Assembly (NCBI GenBank): GCA_964481195.1
Contig: CAYZTB010000006.1
Span: 26,277-90,276, forward strand
Direction of reading: 5' to 3'
Source of the DNA: Palsa-948 sp964481195
GTDB lineage: Bacteria > Bacteroidota > Bacteroidia > Palsa-948
Length of the DNA: 64,000 nt
Part shown: positions 1-8,258 of the stretch, piece by piece
Position numbering within the stretch: position 1 is the first letter of the stretch
Layout: every line of letters starts with the position of its first letter
Made by a program: the position numbers and the translations under genes
The notes under the pieces: generated by a model
The model's database searches: none
Seen by the model: only the letters and a program-made list of their open reading frames with translations
What the model was told of the DNA's origin: nothing

Positions 1-1518
1 GGCAAAATTGGTAGAGGGGTAGGCAGTATTCTTATTTCTATTGCGAAACGTTCAAGTAATATTGATCGTGACAAAACGTACTCACATATGATTTCCAGCG
101 CCCTAACCATAGGTTTTGGTGGCTCTGCTGGTCTGGAGGCTCCCATTGTGGTTACAGGAGCAGCGCTAGGCTCCAATACAGCTAGGGATTTGAAAATGAA
201 TTATCGTGAGCGAACACTCATGTTAGCGTGTGGCGTTGCGGCAGGAATTTCTGCAATTTTTAATAGCCCAATAGCGGGGGTGCTTTTTGCAGTTGAAGTT
301 ATTTTGTATGAGTTTTCTATCCCCGCCTTTATTCCAATTTTAATTTCGTCAGCTACAGCATCTGTTCTGGCAAACGTTTTATATAAAGGACAGTTGTTTT
401 TTTTAATTACCAAAGGTTGGACTATGAGTGCCATCCCTCTTTATTTGGTTCTGGGTATATTAATGGGTTTAGTTTCTGTTTACGTAACACGTGTAGCTTT
501 AAAATCAGAAAAATTTTTTAGCTCTAAAAGAAATCCATACCGAAAGGCGATTATTGGAGGATTGGGATTGGGTTTAATGATTTTTTTATTGCCACCACTA
601 TATGGAGAAGGATATTATTCCATAGAAAAGCTTTTAGCAGGCGAATATTCAACTTTATTAGAAAACAGTTTGTTTACTGATTATACTCATAACCCTTGGT
701 TTTTAGTTTTGATTGCTGTGATTGTAGTTTTGGTAAAAATTTTTGCTACATCTATCACAATAGGTGCTGGAGGAAACGGAGGAATATTTGCTCCATCTTT
801 ATTTATTGGCGCTGTAACCGGTTTTGCTTTTGCATATACAATTAATTTATTAGGATTTATCCACCTCGATGTTTCAAATTTTATTGTTGCTGCAATGGCT
901 GGTGCTTTAAGTGGAGTTGTACACGCGCCATTAACTGCAATTTTCTTAATTGCAGAAATCACAGGTGGATATGCCTTGTTTGTGCCATTAATGATTGTGA
1001 GTTCCATGTCCTATTTTATAGCTAGGTATTTTGAGCCTTTTTCTATTTACTCAAAGCAATTGGCCGACAAAGGCTTACACAATAAAGATCGCGACAAGAT
1101 TGTAATGAATCGTATAAAGCTTAAAACAATTGTTGAAACGGATTTCGTATCTGTATTACCTACAGATACCTTGCGGCAACTTGTTGATAAAATTGAGCAC
1201 TCAAAGCGTAATGTGTTTCCGGTATTGGATGAAGATGGTCATATGGTTGGATTGGTTTTACTAGATAACATACGAGAAGTTATGTTTCATCAGGAAAAGT
1301 ATGATTCTGTTTTAGTAAAAAGTTTAATGACTCAGCCACCCAATATTTTAGATGTAAATGAAGAGATGTATGATGTTATGAAAAAGTTTGATGCGTTTAA
1401 TGCTTGGAACCTTCCTGTTACAGAAGCAAATAAATACATTGGTTTTGTTTCTAAGTCTACCATTTTCACTAAATACAGAAAGCTATTGATAAGGCAATCG
1501 GAACAGCAGTACGGTTGA
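1..1518 (+). CDS. ClC-type chloride channel/transporter with C-terminal CBS pair (5'-truncated)
   Basis: The reading frame is open from base 1, so the gene begins upstream of the window; the first ATG at 88 is internal. The product is a polytopic membrane protein of the ClC voltage-gated chloride channel/antiporter family. Seen: the selectivity-filter segment GSAGLEAP (about nt 121-147), in which Glu sits at the place of the gating glutamate of the GxGxE(G/A)P motif, and the second signature GGNGGIFAP (about nt 766-795). After about nt 1110 the hydrophobic part ends and two CBS-like repeats follow, which in this family bind adenosine nucleotides and modulate gating. The stop lies 5 bp from the stop of the convergent PorE-like gene. 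Whether it is a channel or a Cl-/H+ exchanger cannot be decided here. Confidence 0.9.
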   Translation, partial: GKIGRGVGSILISIAKRSSNIDRDKTYSHMISSALTIGFGGSAGLEAPIVVTGAALGSNTARDLKMNYRERTLMLACGVAAGISAIFNSPIAGVLFAVEVILYEFSIPAFIPILISSATASVLANVLYKGQLFFLITKGWTMSAIPLYLVLGILMGLVSVYVTRVALKSEKFFSSKRNPYRKAIIGGLGLGLMIFLLPPLYGEGYYSIEKLLAGEYSTLLENSLFTDYTHNPWFLVLIAVIVVLVKIFATSITIGAGGNGGIFAPSLFIGAVTGFAFAYTINLLGFIHLDVSNFIVAAMAGALSGVVHAPLTAIFLIAEITGGYALFVPLMIVSSMSYFIARYFEPFSIYSKQLADKGLHNKDRDKIVMNRIKLKTIVETDFVSVLPTDTLRQLVDKIEHSKRNVFPVLDEDGHMVGLVLLDNIREVMFHQEKYDSVLVKSLMTQPPNILDVNEEMYDVMKKFDAFNAWNLPVTEANKYIGFVSKSTIFTKYRKLLIRQSEQQYG

Positions 1519-1523
1519 TAGAT

Positions 1524-3716
1524 CTATTTAGGTAGAGTAGCTATATCGCGAAGTAGAATTCGATTGCCTTTGTAAAAGGCAGTAACAAATGCATCGGAAA
1601 ATCCTTTCGTAAATATTTGCCCAAGTAACTGGTCTGCCTCTTGCAATGATTTAAATGAGCCCACTGAAAATCTTGTGATTTGATCTTCGTAATTTTTTCT
1701 TGAAACTTTTCCTAAGCTATTAAGTGGACTATAAATAAAATTTTCTGGGCTTCGATAGGCGCCAATTTGAATTTTATATTCTAAGCCATCTGCTTTGAAA
1801 TTTCCAAGCATTTTTACTAACTCAGAATAATTTTCTGCTTTTCCAAAGGGTATTTCAGAGGTTTCTGCAATTTTTTCTTCTGGAGCAATCGTTTTAGATA
1901 TAGCGCTAACAGGCCTGTTTCGAAGACAAAAATATTTTTCATTGTATGTTTCTAATATATGAGTTGTTTGATCAATTAGTACAACGGGGGTTTGAATGCT
2001 ATCGCTTCCTTTACCTTCCAATTTAAATAAGACAAGAGAGTCGAATGGGATGGACTTAAATAAAAAATCTTTTCTTCCTTTACGTTCTCCTTCAGCAATT
2101 TTATTTCCTACAACATCAATTTGTGTTAAAGTCAATGGGTCGTAATAATTAATGTCGTAGTTAACTTCCGAGTATGAATCTGAACTAGTGTTTGCTATGT
2201 TTTTTATTTGATCGGTATAACCAAACTTCCGGTAAGTAACTTTATAATCTGTTCCTGCAGGTAAACTAATTAAATATTTTCCGGTAGAAGCATTTGCTTT
2301 ATAAATCCCAATGTTTTCATTATTATTTGCTAATAATACTTCAACGTCTGCTTGGATTGGATTGTCATTAAGCATTATCGTTCCTTTTAATAAAACTAAA
2401 GCTGGCTTCCATCCCGGCAATCCAGGACCCACAGTATATATGTCTTGTTGTCCAAAACCTCCTGCTTTTTCGGATGAGTAATATCCTCGCTGCCCATCGG
2501 CCGATAAAACATAATATATATCATCGCCAGGAGTGTTGATGGGATATCCCATATTTTCTGGAGTTGTCCAAGAAGTGTCAATTCTGAATGTTTTGAAAAT
2601 ATCATATCCTCCCATGCTTTTATGACCTTTCGAGCTAAAAAGAAGTGTGGTGCCATCTGGGTGAATGAAAGGGGCATCATCATCTAGAGGAGTATTAATT
2701 TTGGGGCCTAAGTTTTTAATTTCCCCCCAAGAGCCATCGTGTTGTAATGTAGCTTTGTATAAATCTCTACCTCCATATCCACCGGGTCTTTCGCTAGAGA
2801 AATATAATATACGCTCGTTTGCTCCAATAGAACAACTACCTTCCCAGGCATTTGTGTTAACATTTCCTCTTAGGCGCTCAGGTATGCTCCAGTTGTTTCC
2901 AGTCATTGAGCTCATGTAAATATCTCCATTATCATTCCCATTATTTTTAAACACAAAAAGTTTTTGACCATCTACTGACAGTGCAATGCATGCATCGTGG
3001 TCAATGCTATTAATGTTGGAGCCTGCGCCAAAAGGTTCTATCCATTCACCACCTGCTTTTGCCGACATAAATACATCTTCCGTATAGGAATTGTCGGGAT
3101 CGTTAATGTCAAAAGGTTGAATGCCACCAGTTGATTTTTCGCCTCGGTAAGTAAAAATTAAAATTGATTCATCGGCAGAAATAACGGGAACATATTCAGA
3201 TGCCGAAGAATTTATTGGCTCTCCTAAGTTTGAAATATTAACTTTTACTGGGTTGTTCATTAATTCTATTCCGTTTTGGCAATTTTCTATGTATTTGTTT
3301 GCTAGCTCTTTTAATTCTTTGGATGACTTATCTTTTATTAAGTATGAAGTAAATTGCACAATCGCATCGTCAAATTTATAATTGAGCATGTAAGCTCTCC
3401 CTAAGTAAAAGGAAATGTCTGCTGCTTTTTTATTTTCTTCTTTTGCTTCTATTAAAAGAGTAAGCGCTTGTTCGTGTTGATCTGTTTTAAAAAGACTGCA
3501 AATTCCTAAGCGATATCCATATAAGTTTAAGTTTTTCTTATCAGAACTATTTTCAAGCAAATACCTATATACAGGAAGCGCTTGCCTAAATGCTCTGGAT
3601 TCAAAAAGTTGATTTGCTTTTGAAACGGAATCTTTATCGCTAGAGCCTGCAAAAGTATTTGTGTAGCTAAAAAAGGATAAGAAAATAAATATTACCGAAG
3701 CAAGTTGGGTTTTCAT
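1524..3716 (-). CDS. PorE-like envelope protein: TPR, PD40 beta-propeller, carboxypeptidase-regulatory-like domain, C-terminal SPOR-like domain
   Basis: A 730-residue secreted protein. Signal peptide at about 1-23; TPR-type helical repeats at about 30-140; a WD40-like (PD40) beta-propeller at about 165-430 with repeated blades of the type SADE..LFTYRGE and HPDGTTLLFSSKG; a carboxypeptidase-regulatory-like beta-sandwich at about 440-510; then a linker and a C-terminal segment (about 640-728) with YKIQIGAYRSPENF and RFSVGSFKSLQEAD, which read as SPOR-type repeats. The first domains match the order in PorE, the T9SS protein that links the PorLM/PorKN complex to peptidoglycan through a C-terminal OmpA domain. 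Here a SPOR-like module stands in that place. It lies 21 bp downstream of a T9SS cargo gene and is probably co-transcribed with it. The envelope role is inferred from architecture. Confidence 0.75.
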   Translation of the reverse strand: MKTQLASVIFIFLSFFSYTNTFAGSSDKDSVSKANQLFESRAFRQALPVYRYLLENSSDKKNLNLYGYRLGICSLFKTDQHEQALTLLIEAKEENKKAADISFYLGRAYMLNYKFDDAIVQFTSYLIKDKSSKELKELANKYIENCQNGIELMNNPVKVNISNLGEPINSSASEYVPVISADESILIFTYRGEKSTGGIQPFDINDPDNSYTEDVFMSAKAGGEWIEPFGAGSNINSIDHDACIALSVDGQKLFVFKNNGNDNGDIYMSSMTGNNWSIPERLRGNVNTNAWEGSCSIGANERILYFSSERPGGYGGRDLYKATLQHDGSWGEIKNLGPKINTPLDDDAPFIHPDGTTLLFSSKGHKSMGGYDIFKTFRIDTSWTTPENMGYPINTPGDDIYYVLSADGQRGYYSSEKAGGFGQQDIYTVGPGLPGWKPALVLLKGTIMLNDNPIQADVEVLLANNNENIGIYKANASTGKYLISLPAGTDYKVTYRKFGYTDQIKNIANTSSDSYSEVNYDINYYDPLTLTQIDVVGNKIAEGERKGRKDFLFKSIPFDSLVLFKLEGKGSDSIQTPVVLIDQTTHILETYNEKYFCLRNRPVSAISKTIAPEEKIAETSEIPFGKAENYSELVKMLGNFKADGLEYKIQIGAYRSPENFIYSPLNSLGKVSRKNYEDQITRFSVGSFKSLQEADQLLGQIFTKGFSDAFVTAFYKGNRILLRDIATLPK

Positions 3717-3737
3717 TAAGCAAACTTAGGAAAAGAT

Positions 3738-4922
3738 TTATTCAATTCGTTGAATTTTTTTATATAGAATTCCCTTGTCGGTTTTGAATTGAAGCACGTA
3801 GGTGCCGCAAGCTAAGTGACTAATATCTAATTTAGATAAGTAATTATTGTATTGAGAAATTACTTTTCCTTCTTGTGAGTATATTTCCATGCTTTTCATA
3901 AAAGATTGTTCTATGTCTGTTAATTTGAGATTTATATTTCCTGTAGATGGATTCGGAAAAAGTAATATTGAATTACTTAATTCGTTTTCTGCAAGCCCAC
4001 TTATTGATGGGTCAAATTCCCAAAAATCTTTTTGATGGCCACTTGCATATCCGGTTCCTAGGTATCCTAAATTCCCTATGGTAAATCCTGCAGAATTGTT
4101 TCTTGCTGTGCCTGTAAAATTTGAAATAACTATCCATGTATTTGTACTTGGATTCCATTCCCAAAATGCTTGTTGTTGAGTGCCTGCAGTATTTAGTCCT
4201 ATACCAACGTATCCTTTTCCATTAATGGAAAAACCTACTCCGAAAGAATTTTCATTTGGCAGGTTAGCGCGTTGAGTCCATGAAAGGCTGCTTGGGTTAT
4301 ATTCCCAAAAATCCTTAAAAGTACTGGTCGAAGTTTTTCCTCCTGCAACATATCCCTTTCCTGAGATAGAAAATGCAGAAGCTCCATACCTAACATTTCC
4401 GGGCATAATTGTTTTTGCAGCCCAAGAGTTTGTGGTTAAATCCCACTCCCATAAATCCTGATGTGGTAATGGTGAATAGCCGGTAGAAACATATGCTTTT
4501 GTGCCTAGTACAAAAGATACAGCATCTCTTCTGGCAGTTCCGGAAAAATATGATTTTGCCATCCATGTATTGGATGCTTGATCCCATTCCCAAAAATCTT
4601 TTTGCATGCCATTTACATCTTCCCCAATTCCAATATATCCTTTTGTGCCAATAGAAAACCCAATAGCTCCACTTCTGGCGGTTCCAGAAAAATCTGCTTT
4701 TTGTGTCCAACTATCTGCTGCTTGATCCCATTGCCAAAAGTCTTTTTTCTTGCCATTTACATCTTCCCCGGTGCCGATGTACCCAAAGTTGTTTATTGAA
4801 AATGCTACAGATCCAGACCGTGCTAATCCTCCATAGTCAGCCTTTTTAGTCCAGCTGCCCTGAGCATTTAAATTGAGAGTAACAGAGGCGAGTAAAAACA
4901 AGGAAATGCACCCTTTTTTCAT
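3738..4922 (-). CDS. Secreted Kelch-like repeat protein with T9SS type A sorting domain
   Basis: A 394-residue protein with a signal peptide (about 1-20) followed by six or seven repeats of about 45 residues. Each repeat carries a GKGYIGxG-type strand, then FWEWDxxxxxWTxKA, as in Kelch/galactose-oxidase propeller blades. Residues from about 310 to the end form a typical type A sorting domain: an FPNPSTG motif, then DISHLACGTYVLQF and a short basic tail ending KKIQRIE. Such domains direct export through the type IX system and are cleaved at the cell surface. The window also encodes the T9SS regulator PorX. Function of the propeller is unknown, possibly adhesion or glycan binding. A well-formed promoter ends only 4 bp before the ATG, so the mRNA may be nearly leaderless. 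Confidence 0.88.
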   Translation of the reverse strand: MKKGCISLFLLASVTLNLNAQGSWTKKADYGGLARSGSVAFSINNFGYIGTGEDVNGKKKDFWQWDQAADSWTQKADFSGTARSGAIGFSIGTKGYIGIGEDVNGMQKDFWEWDQASNTWMAKSYFSGTARRDAVSFVLGTKAYVSTGYSPLPHQDLWEWDLTTNSWAAKTIMPGNVRYGASAFSISGKGYVAGGKTSTSTFKDFWEYNPSSLSWTQRANLPNENSFGVGFSINGKGYVGIGLNTAGTQQQAFWEWNPSTNTWIVISNFTGTARNNSAGFTIGNLGYLGTGYASGHQKDFWEFDPSISGLAENELSNSILLFPNPSTGNINLKLTDIEQSFMKSMEIYSQEGKVISQYNNYLSKLDISHLACGTYVLQFKTDKGILYKKIQRIE

Positions 4923-4926
4923 TCAA

Positions 4927-4957
4927 CAAATGTATCTAAAAATATTGCCTTCTCAAA
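4927..4957 (-). promoter_or_regulatory. Bacteroidota-type promoter of the Kelch/PorE-like unit
   Basis: Read on the minus strand, TTTG (4957-4954) is followed after 19 nt by TACATTTG (4934-4927), matching the Bacteroidota -33/-7 consensus TTTG-N19-TAnnTTTG. The ATG at 4922 follows almost at once, so transcription probably starts at or next to the start codon. Confidence 0.6.
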
Positions 4958-5049
4958 ATGTGCAATTTGTATATTCGCGGAAACAGTCACTAGTCGTTGG
5001 TCTCTAGTCTTGAGTAGCAAGTCAACGAGTATAGCTAAACTAGAAAACT

Positions 5050-5100
5050 AAAGACTACGGACTAACTACTAAACACTACGGACTAACTACTAAAGACTAA
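5050..5100. repeat. 21-bp direct tandem repeat with an imperfect inverted copy upstream
   Basis: Two near-identical 21-nt units (5050-5070 and 5071-5091; they differ at one base) plus a partial third run up to the ettA start. The core is ACTACGGACTAACTACTAAA. At about 4988-5015 there is a degenerate copy in the opposite orientation (TAGTCGTTGGTCTCTAGTCTT). The whole 4923-5105 gap is therefore mostly repeat-like DNA. Confidence 0.65.
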
Positions 5101-5105
5101 ACGAT

Positions 5106-6791
5106 ATGAGCGAAGGCAGACAGGTTATATTTTCGATGGTAAACGTCAGCAAGACGATTCCAACCAACCAAAAAGCGATATTAAAAGATATTTATCTTTC
5201 ATTTTATTATGGAGCTAAAATTGGAGTGCTTGGATTGAATGGTTCAGGTAAATCAACTTTATTAAAAATTATTGCTGGAATAGATACTAATTATCAAGGA
5301 GAAATCCATAAATCTCCAGGGTACAATATTGGCATGTTAGATCAAGAACCTGTTTTGGATGACAATAAAACGGTATTAGAAACTGTTCGAGAAGGAGCTA
5401 AAGAACATGCCGATATTTTAAAGGAATATGAAGAAGTAAACAATCTTTTTGCCGACCCTAAATATGCTGAACCTGATGCAATGCAGAAACTCATTGATAA
5501 GCAGGCTCGCTTAAATGATCTTATCGATAAACATGATTTATGGAATTTGGATAATCGCTTAGAGCAAGCTATGGAAGCACTGCGTTGTCCAGAAAGTGAT
5601 ACGCCAATTAAAAATCTTTCGGGTGGAGAACGAAGAAGAGTAGCGCTATGTAGATTACTTATTCAAGAGCCAGAAGTTTTATTATTGGATGAACCTACAA
5701 ACCATTTGGATGCTGAATCGGTAGAATGGTTGGAGCTTCATTTAAAAAATTATAAAGGAACTGTAATTGCTGTAACGCACGATAGGTATTTCTTGGATAA
5801 TGTAGCAGGTTGGATTTTAGAACTAGATAGAGGCTCTGGAATTCCTTGGAAAGGAAATTATTCTTCTTGGTTAGATCAAAAAGCAAAGCGCTTAGCGCAG
5901 GAAGAAAAAACAGAGAGCAAGCGCCAGAAGTATTTAAAGCGTGAGCTGGAATGGGTGCAAAAAGGCTCTAAGGGCAGACAAGCTCAACAAAAAGCCCGTT
6001 TACAGAACTACGAGAAAATGGCTTCGGAAGATATTTCTTCTAAAGAGGAAAATTTGGAAATTTTTATTCCTAACGGCCCTCGCTTAGGAAAAGAAGTAAT
6101 AGAAGCTGTAAATGTTTCTAAAGCTTTTGGCGACAAGTTGTTATATGAAAATTTGAATTTCAAATTACCTCCTGCAGGTATTGTTGGAATTATTGGGCCA
6201 AACGGAGCCGGTAAAACTACCATCTTCAAAATGATTATGAAGCAGGAAAAGCCTGATAAAGGAGAATTTACAATTGGCGAAACGGTAAAGATTGGTTACG
6301 TGGATCAGGCACATTCGGATATTGACCCCAACAAAACGTTGTACGAAGTTATTAGCGGTGGATTAGATAATATTTTATTAGGCGGTAAGCCAATGAATTC
6401 CCGAGCATATATTTCGAGATTTAATTTTGGTGGAACGGATCAAAGCAAAAAATGTGGTGTATTGTCAGGTGGTGAAAGAAACCGTTTGCATTTAGCCATT
6501 GCATTGAAGTCAGAAGGAAACGTGTTGCTGTTGGATGAACCTACAAATGATTTGGATGTAAATACATTGCGTGCCTTGGAAGAAGGGTTAGAAAACTTTG
6601 CAGGTTGTGCAGTAATTATATCGCACGATCGTTGGTTTTTAGATAGAGTATGTACACATATTTTAGCTTTTGAAGGCGATTCTACTATTTACTGGTTTGA
6701 AGGCGGATATTCAGAGTATGAAGAGAATAGAAAAATGCGACTTGGTGATGCAGCGCCTAGGCGAGTTAGATATAAAAAACTTACAGTTTGA
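5106..6791 (+). CDS. ettA: Energy-dependent translational throttle protein EttA (ABC-F ATPase)
   Basis: A 561-residue soluble ABC-F protein with two ATPase domains and no membrane segments. Seen: Walker A GLNGSGKST (about 43-51) and GPNGAGKTT (about 364-372), signatures LSGGERRR and LSGGERNR, and Walker B with PTNHLD and PTNDLD. The linker holds the charged P-site tRNA interaction region (EEKTESKRQKYLKREL) expected of the family. EttA binds the ribosomal E site and gates entry into elongation according to the ATP/ADP ratio. Length and motif order fit EttA better than Uup; a separate Uup is encoded at 25568-27475. The stop overlaps the hisS start. Confidence 0.95.
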   Translation: MSEGRQVIFSMVNVSKTIPTNQKAILKDIYLSFYYGAKIGVLGLNGSGKSTLLKIIAGIDTNYQGEIHKSPGYNIGMLDQEPVLDDNKTVLETVREGAKEHADILKEYEEVNNLFADPKYAEPDAMQKLIDKQARLNDLIDKHDLWNLDNRLEQAMEALRCPESDTPIKNLSGGERRRVALCRLLIQEPEVLLLDEPTNHLDAESVEWLELHLKNYKGTVIAVTHDRYFLDNVAGWILELDRGSGIPWKGNYSSWLDQKAKRLAQEEKTESKRQKYLKRELEWVQKGSKGRQAQQKARLQNYEKMASEDISSKEENLEIFIPNGPRLGKEVIEAVNVSKAFGDKLLYENLNFKLPPAGIVGIIGPNGAGKTTIFKMIMKQEKPDKGEFTIGETVKIGYVDQAHSDIDPNKTLYEVISGGLDNILLGGKPMNSRAYISRFNFGGTDQSKKCGVLSGGERNRLHLAIALKSEGNVLLLDEPTNDLDVNTLRALEEGLENFAGCAVIISHDRWFLDRVCTHILAFEGDSTIYWFEGGYSEYEENRKMRLGDAAPRRVRYKKLTV

Positions 6792-8215
6792 AACCAAGCA
6801 TCCCTAAAGGCACACGAGACTTTTCTCCTACCGAAATGGTAAGGAGAAATTTTATTTTTAAAACAATTCGCGAAGTTTTTGAAAGGTATGGCTATCAGCC
6901 TATCGAAACTCCTGCTATGGAGAATATTGAAACGTTGACAGGAAAATATGGGGATGAAGGGGATAAGTTGATTTTTAAAATTTTAAATTCAGGTGAATAT
7001 GCAGATAATGTTCAGATTAAGAGTGTGGATATTGATAATGTAAAAAATAAATTTCTTAGGGATAATTCTCCATTTGCTTTATTAAGTGATTTTGTTCAGT
7101 CAAATAAACTTGCCAGTCAAATTAGTGAGAAGGCCTTGCGTTATGACCTTACCGTTCCCTTTGCCCGTTATGTAGTTCAACATCAAAACGAAATTACTTT
7201 TCCATTTAAGCGCTATCAAATACAACCTGTTTGGAGAGCAGATAGGCCTCAGAAAGGACGTTACCGTGAGTTTTTTCAGTGTGATGCAGATGTGATTGGA
7301 AGCGATTCTCTTTTGAATGAAGTGGAGTTGGTGCAAATTATTAATGATGTTTATTCTAAGTTGGGGATTTCGGTAACTATTAAAATAAATAATCGAAAAG
7401 TGCTTTCTGGTCTTGCTGAAGTGATTGGTGAAAAAGACAAAATAGTTGACATCACCGTTGCGATTGATAAGCTTGATAAAGTTGGAGTAGAGGGTGTGAA
7501 TAAAGAGTTAAAAGAAAAAGGAGTTTCTGATTCTGCTATTCAAAAACTACAACCGGTTATTTCCTTTACAGGAAATCAAAAGGAGAAAATAGATTTATTA
7601 AAACAAATTATTGGTGGAACGGAAGTTGGTAAAAAAGGTATTGAAGAAATTGAATTTGTTTTCAACTCTATTTCCAGCGGTAAATTGCCAATTACAAATT
7701 TAGAACTTGACATTACACTAGCCCGTGGTTTAAACTATTATACAGGAGCTATTTTTGAAGTAAAAGCCAACGATGTTCAGATAGGTAGTATATGTGGTGG
7801 CGGACGTTATGATGATTTAACCGGAATATTTGGCTTGCCCAATGTTTCAGGAGTAGGAATCTCATTTGGCATTGATCGCATTTTTGATGTTATGAATGAA
7901 CTGAACTTATTTGAGAATTTAGGTTTAGCATCGTCAACTACTAAAGTAATGTTTGCGCATTTTGGGGATGAGGAAAGAAGTTATTGCATTGGAGTTGCTT
8001 CTCTTCTAAGAACTGCAGGAATTAATACAGAAATATATCCTGATGTGACAAAAAAAATATCTAAGCAATTTGATTATGCAAATAAAAAGCAGATTCCTTT
8101 TGTTATTGTTGTTGGTGGCGATGAAATGAAATCCGGAGAGCTGGCTCTAAAAAATATGTCAACCGGGGAGCAAAGAAAATCCAACGTAGCTGAAATAATA
8201 AAAATACTTAGCTGA
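6788..8215 (+). CDS. hisS: Histidine--tRNA ligase
   Basis: A 475-residue class II aminoacyl-tRNA synthetase charging tRNA-His. Seen: the N-terminal KGTRDFSP signature, motif 2 region RPQKGRYREFFQCDAD, the histidine-specific LARGLNYYTGAIFE, motif 3 GISFGIDRI, and an anticodon-binding C-terminal domain from about 385. The start is TTG at 6788. An in-frame stop at 6773-6775 excludes any earlier start, and the next ATG would remove the conserved KGTRDF segment. The TTG shares its bases with the TGA stop of ettA (TTGA), so translational coupling is likely. Confidence 0.96.
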   Translation: MKPSIPKGTRDFSPTEMVRRNFIFKTIREVFERYGYQPIETPAMENIETLTGKYGDEGDKLIFKILNSGEYADNVQIKSVDIDNVKNKFLRDNSPFALLSDFVQSNKLASQISEKALRYDLTVPFARYVVQHQNEITFPFKRYQIQPVWRADRPQKGRYREFFQCDADVIGSDSLLNEVELVQIINDVYSKLGISVTIKINNRKVLSGLAEVIGEKDKIVDITVAIDKLDKVGVEGVNKELKEKGVSDSAIQKLQPVISFTGNQKEKIDLLKQIIGGTEVGKKGIEEIEFVFNSISSGKLPITNLELDITLARGLNYYTGAIFEVKANDVQIGSICGGGRYDDLTGIFGLPNVSGVGISFGIDRIFDVMNELNLFENLGLASSTTKVMFAHFGDEERSYCIGVASLLRTAGINTEIYPDVTKKISKQFDYANKKQIPFVIVVGGDEMKSGELALKNMSTGEQRKSNVAEIIKILS

Positions 8216-8220
8216 TTTAA

Positions 8221-8252
8221 CCAGTGTTTATCTGTGTAATCTGCGGTGAACT
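8221..8252. repeat. Possible dispersed intergenic repeat phrase
   Basis: The 43-bp hisS-hutH gap contains GTTTATCTGTGTAATCTGCG followed by GTGAAC. Stretches worded like this recur between genes in many Bacteroidota genomes, as recalled; no second copy lies in this window, so its repeat status is an inference. Confidence 0.3.
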
Positions 8253-8258
8253 AAAAAA

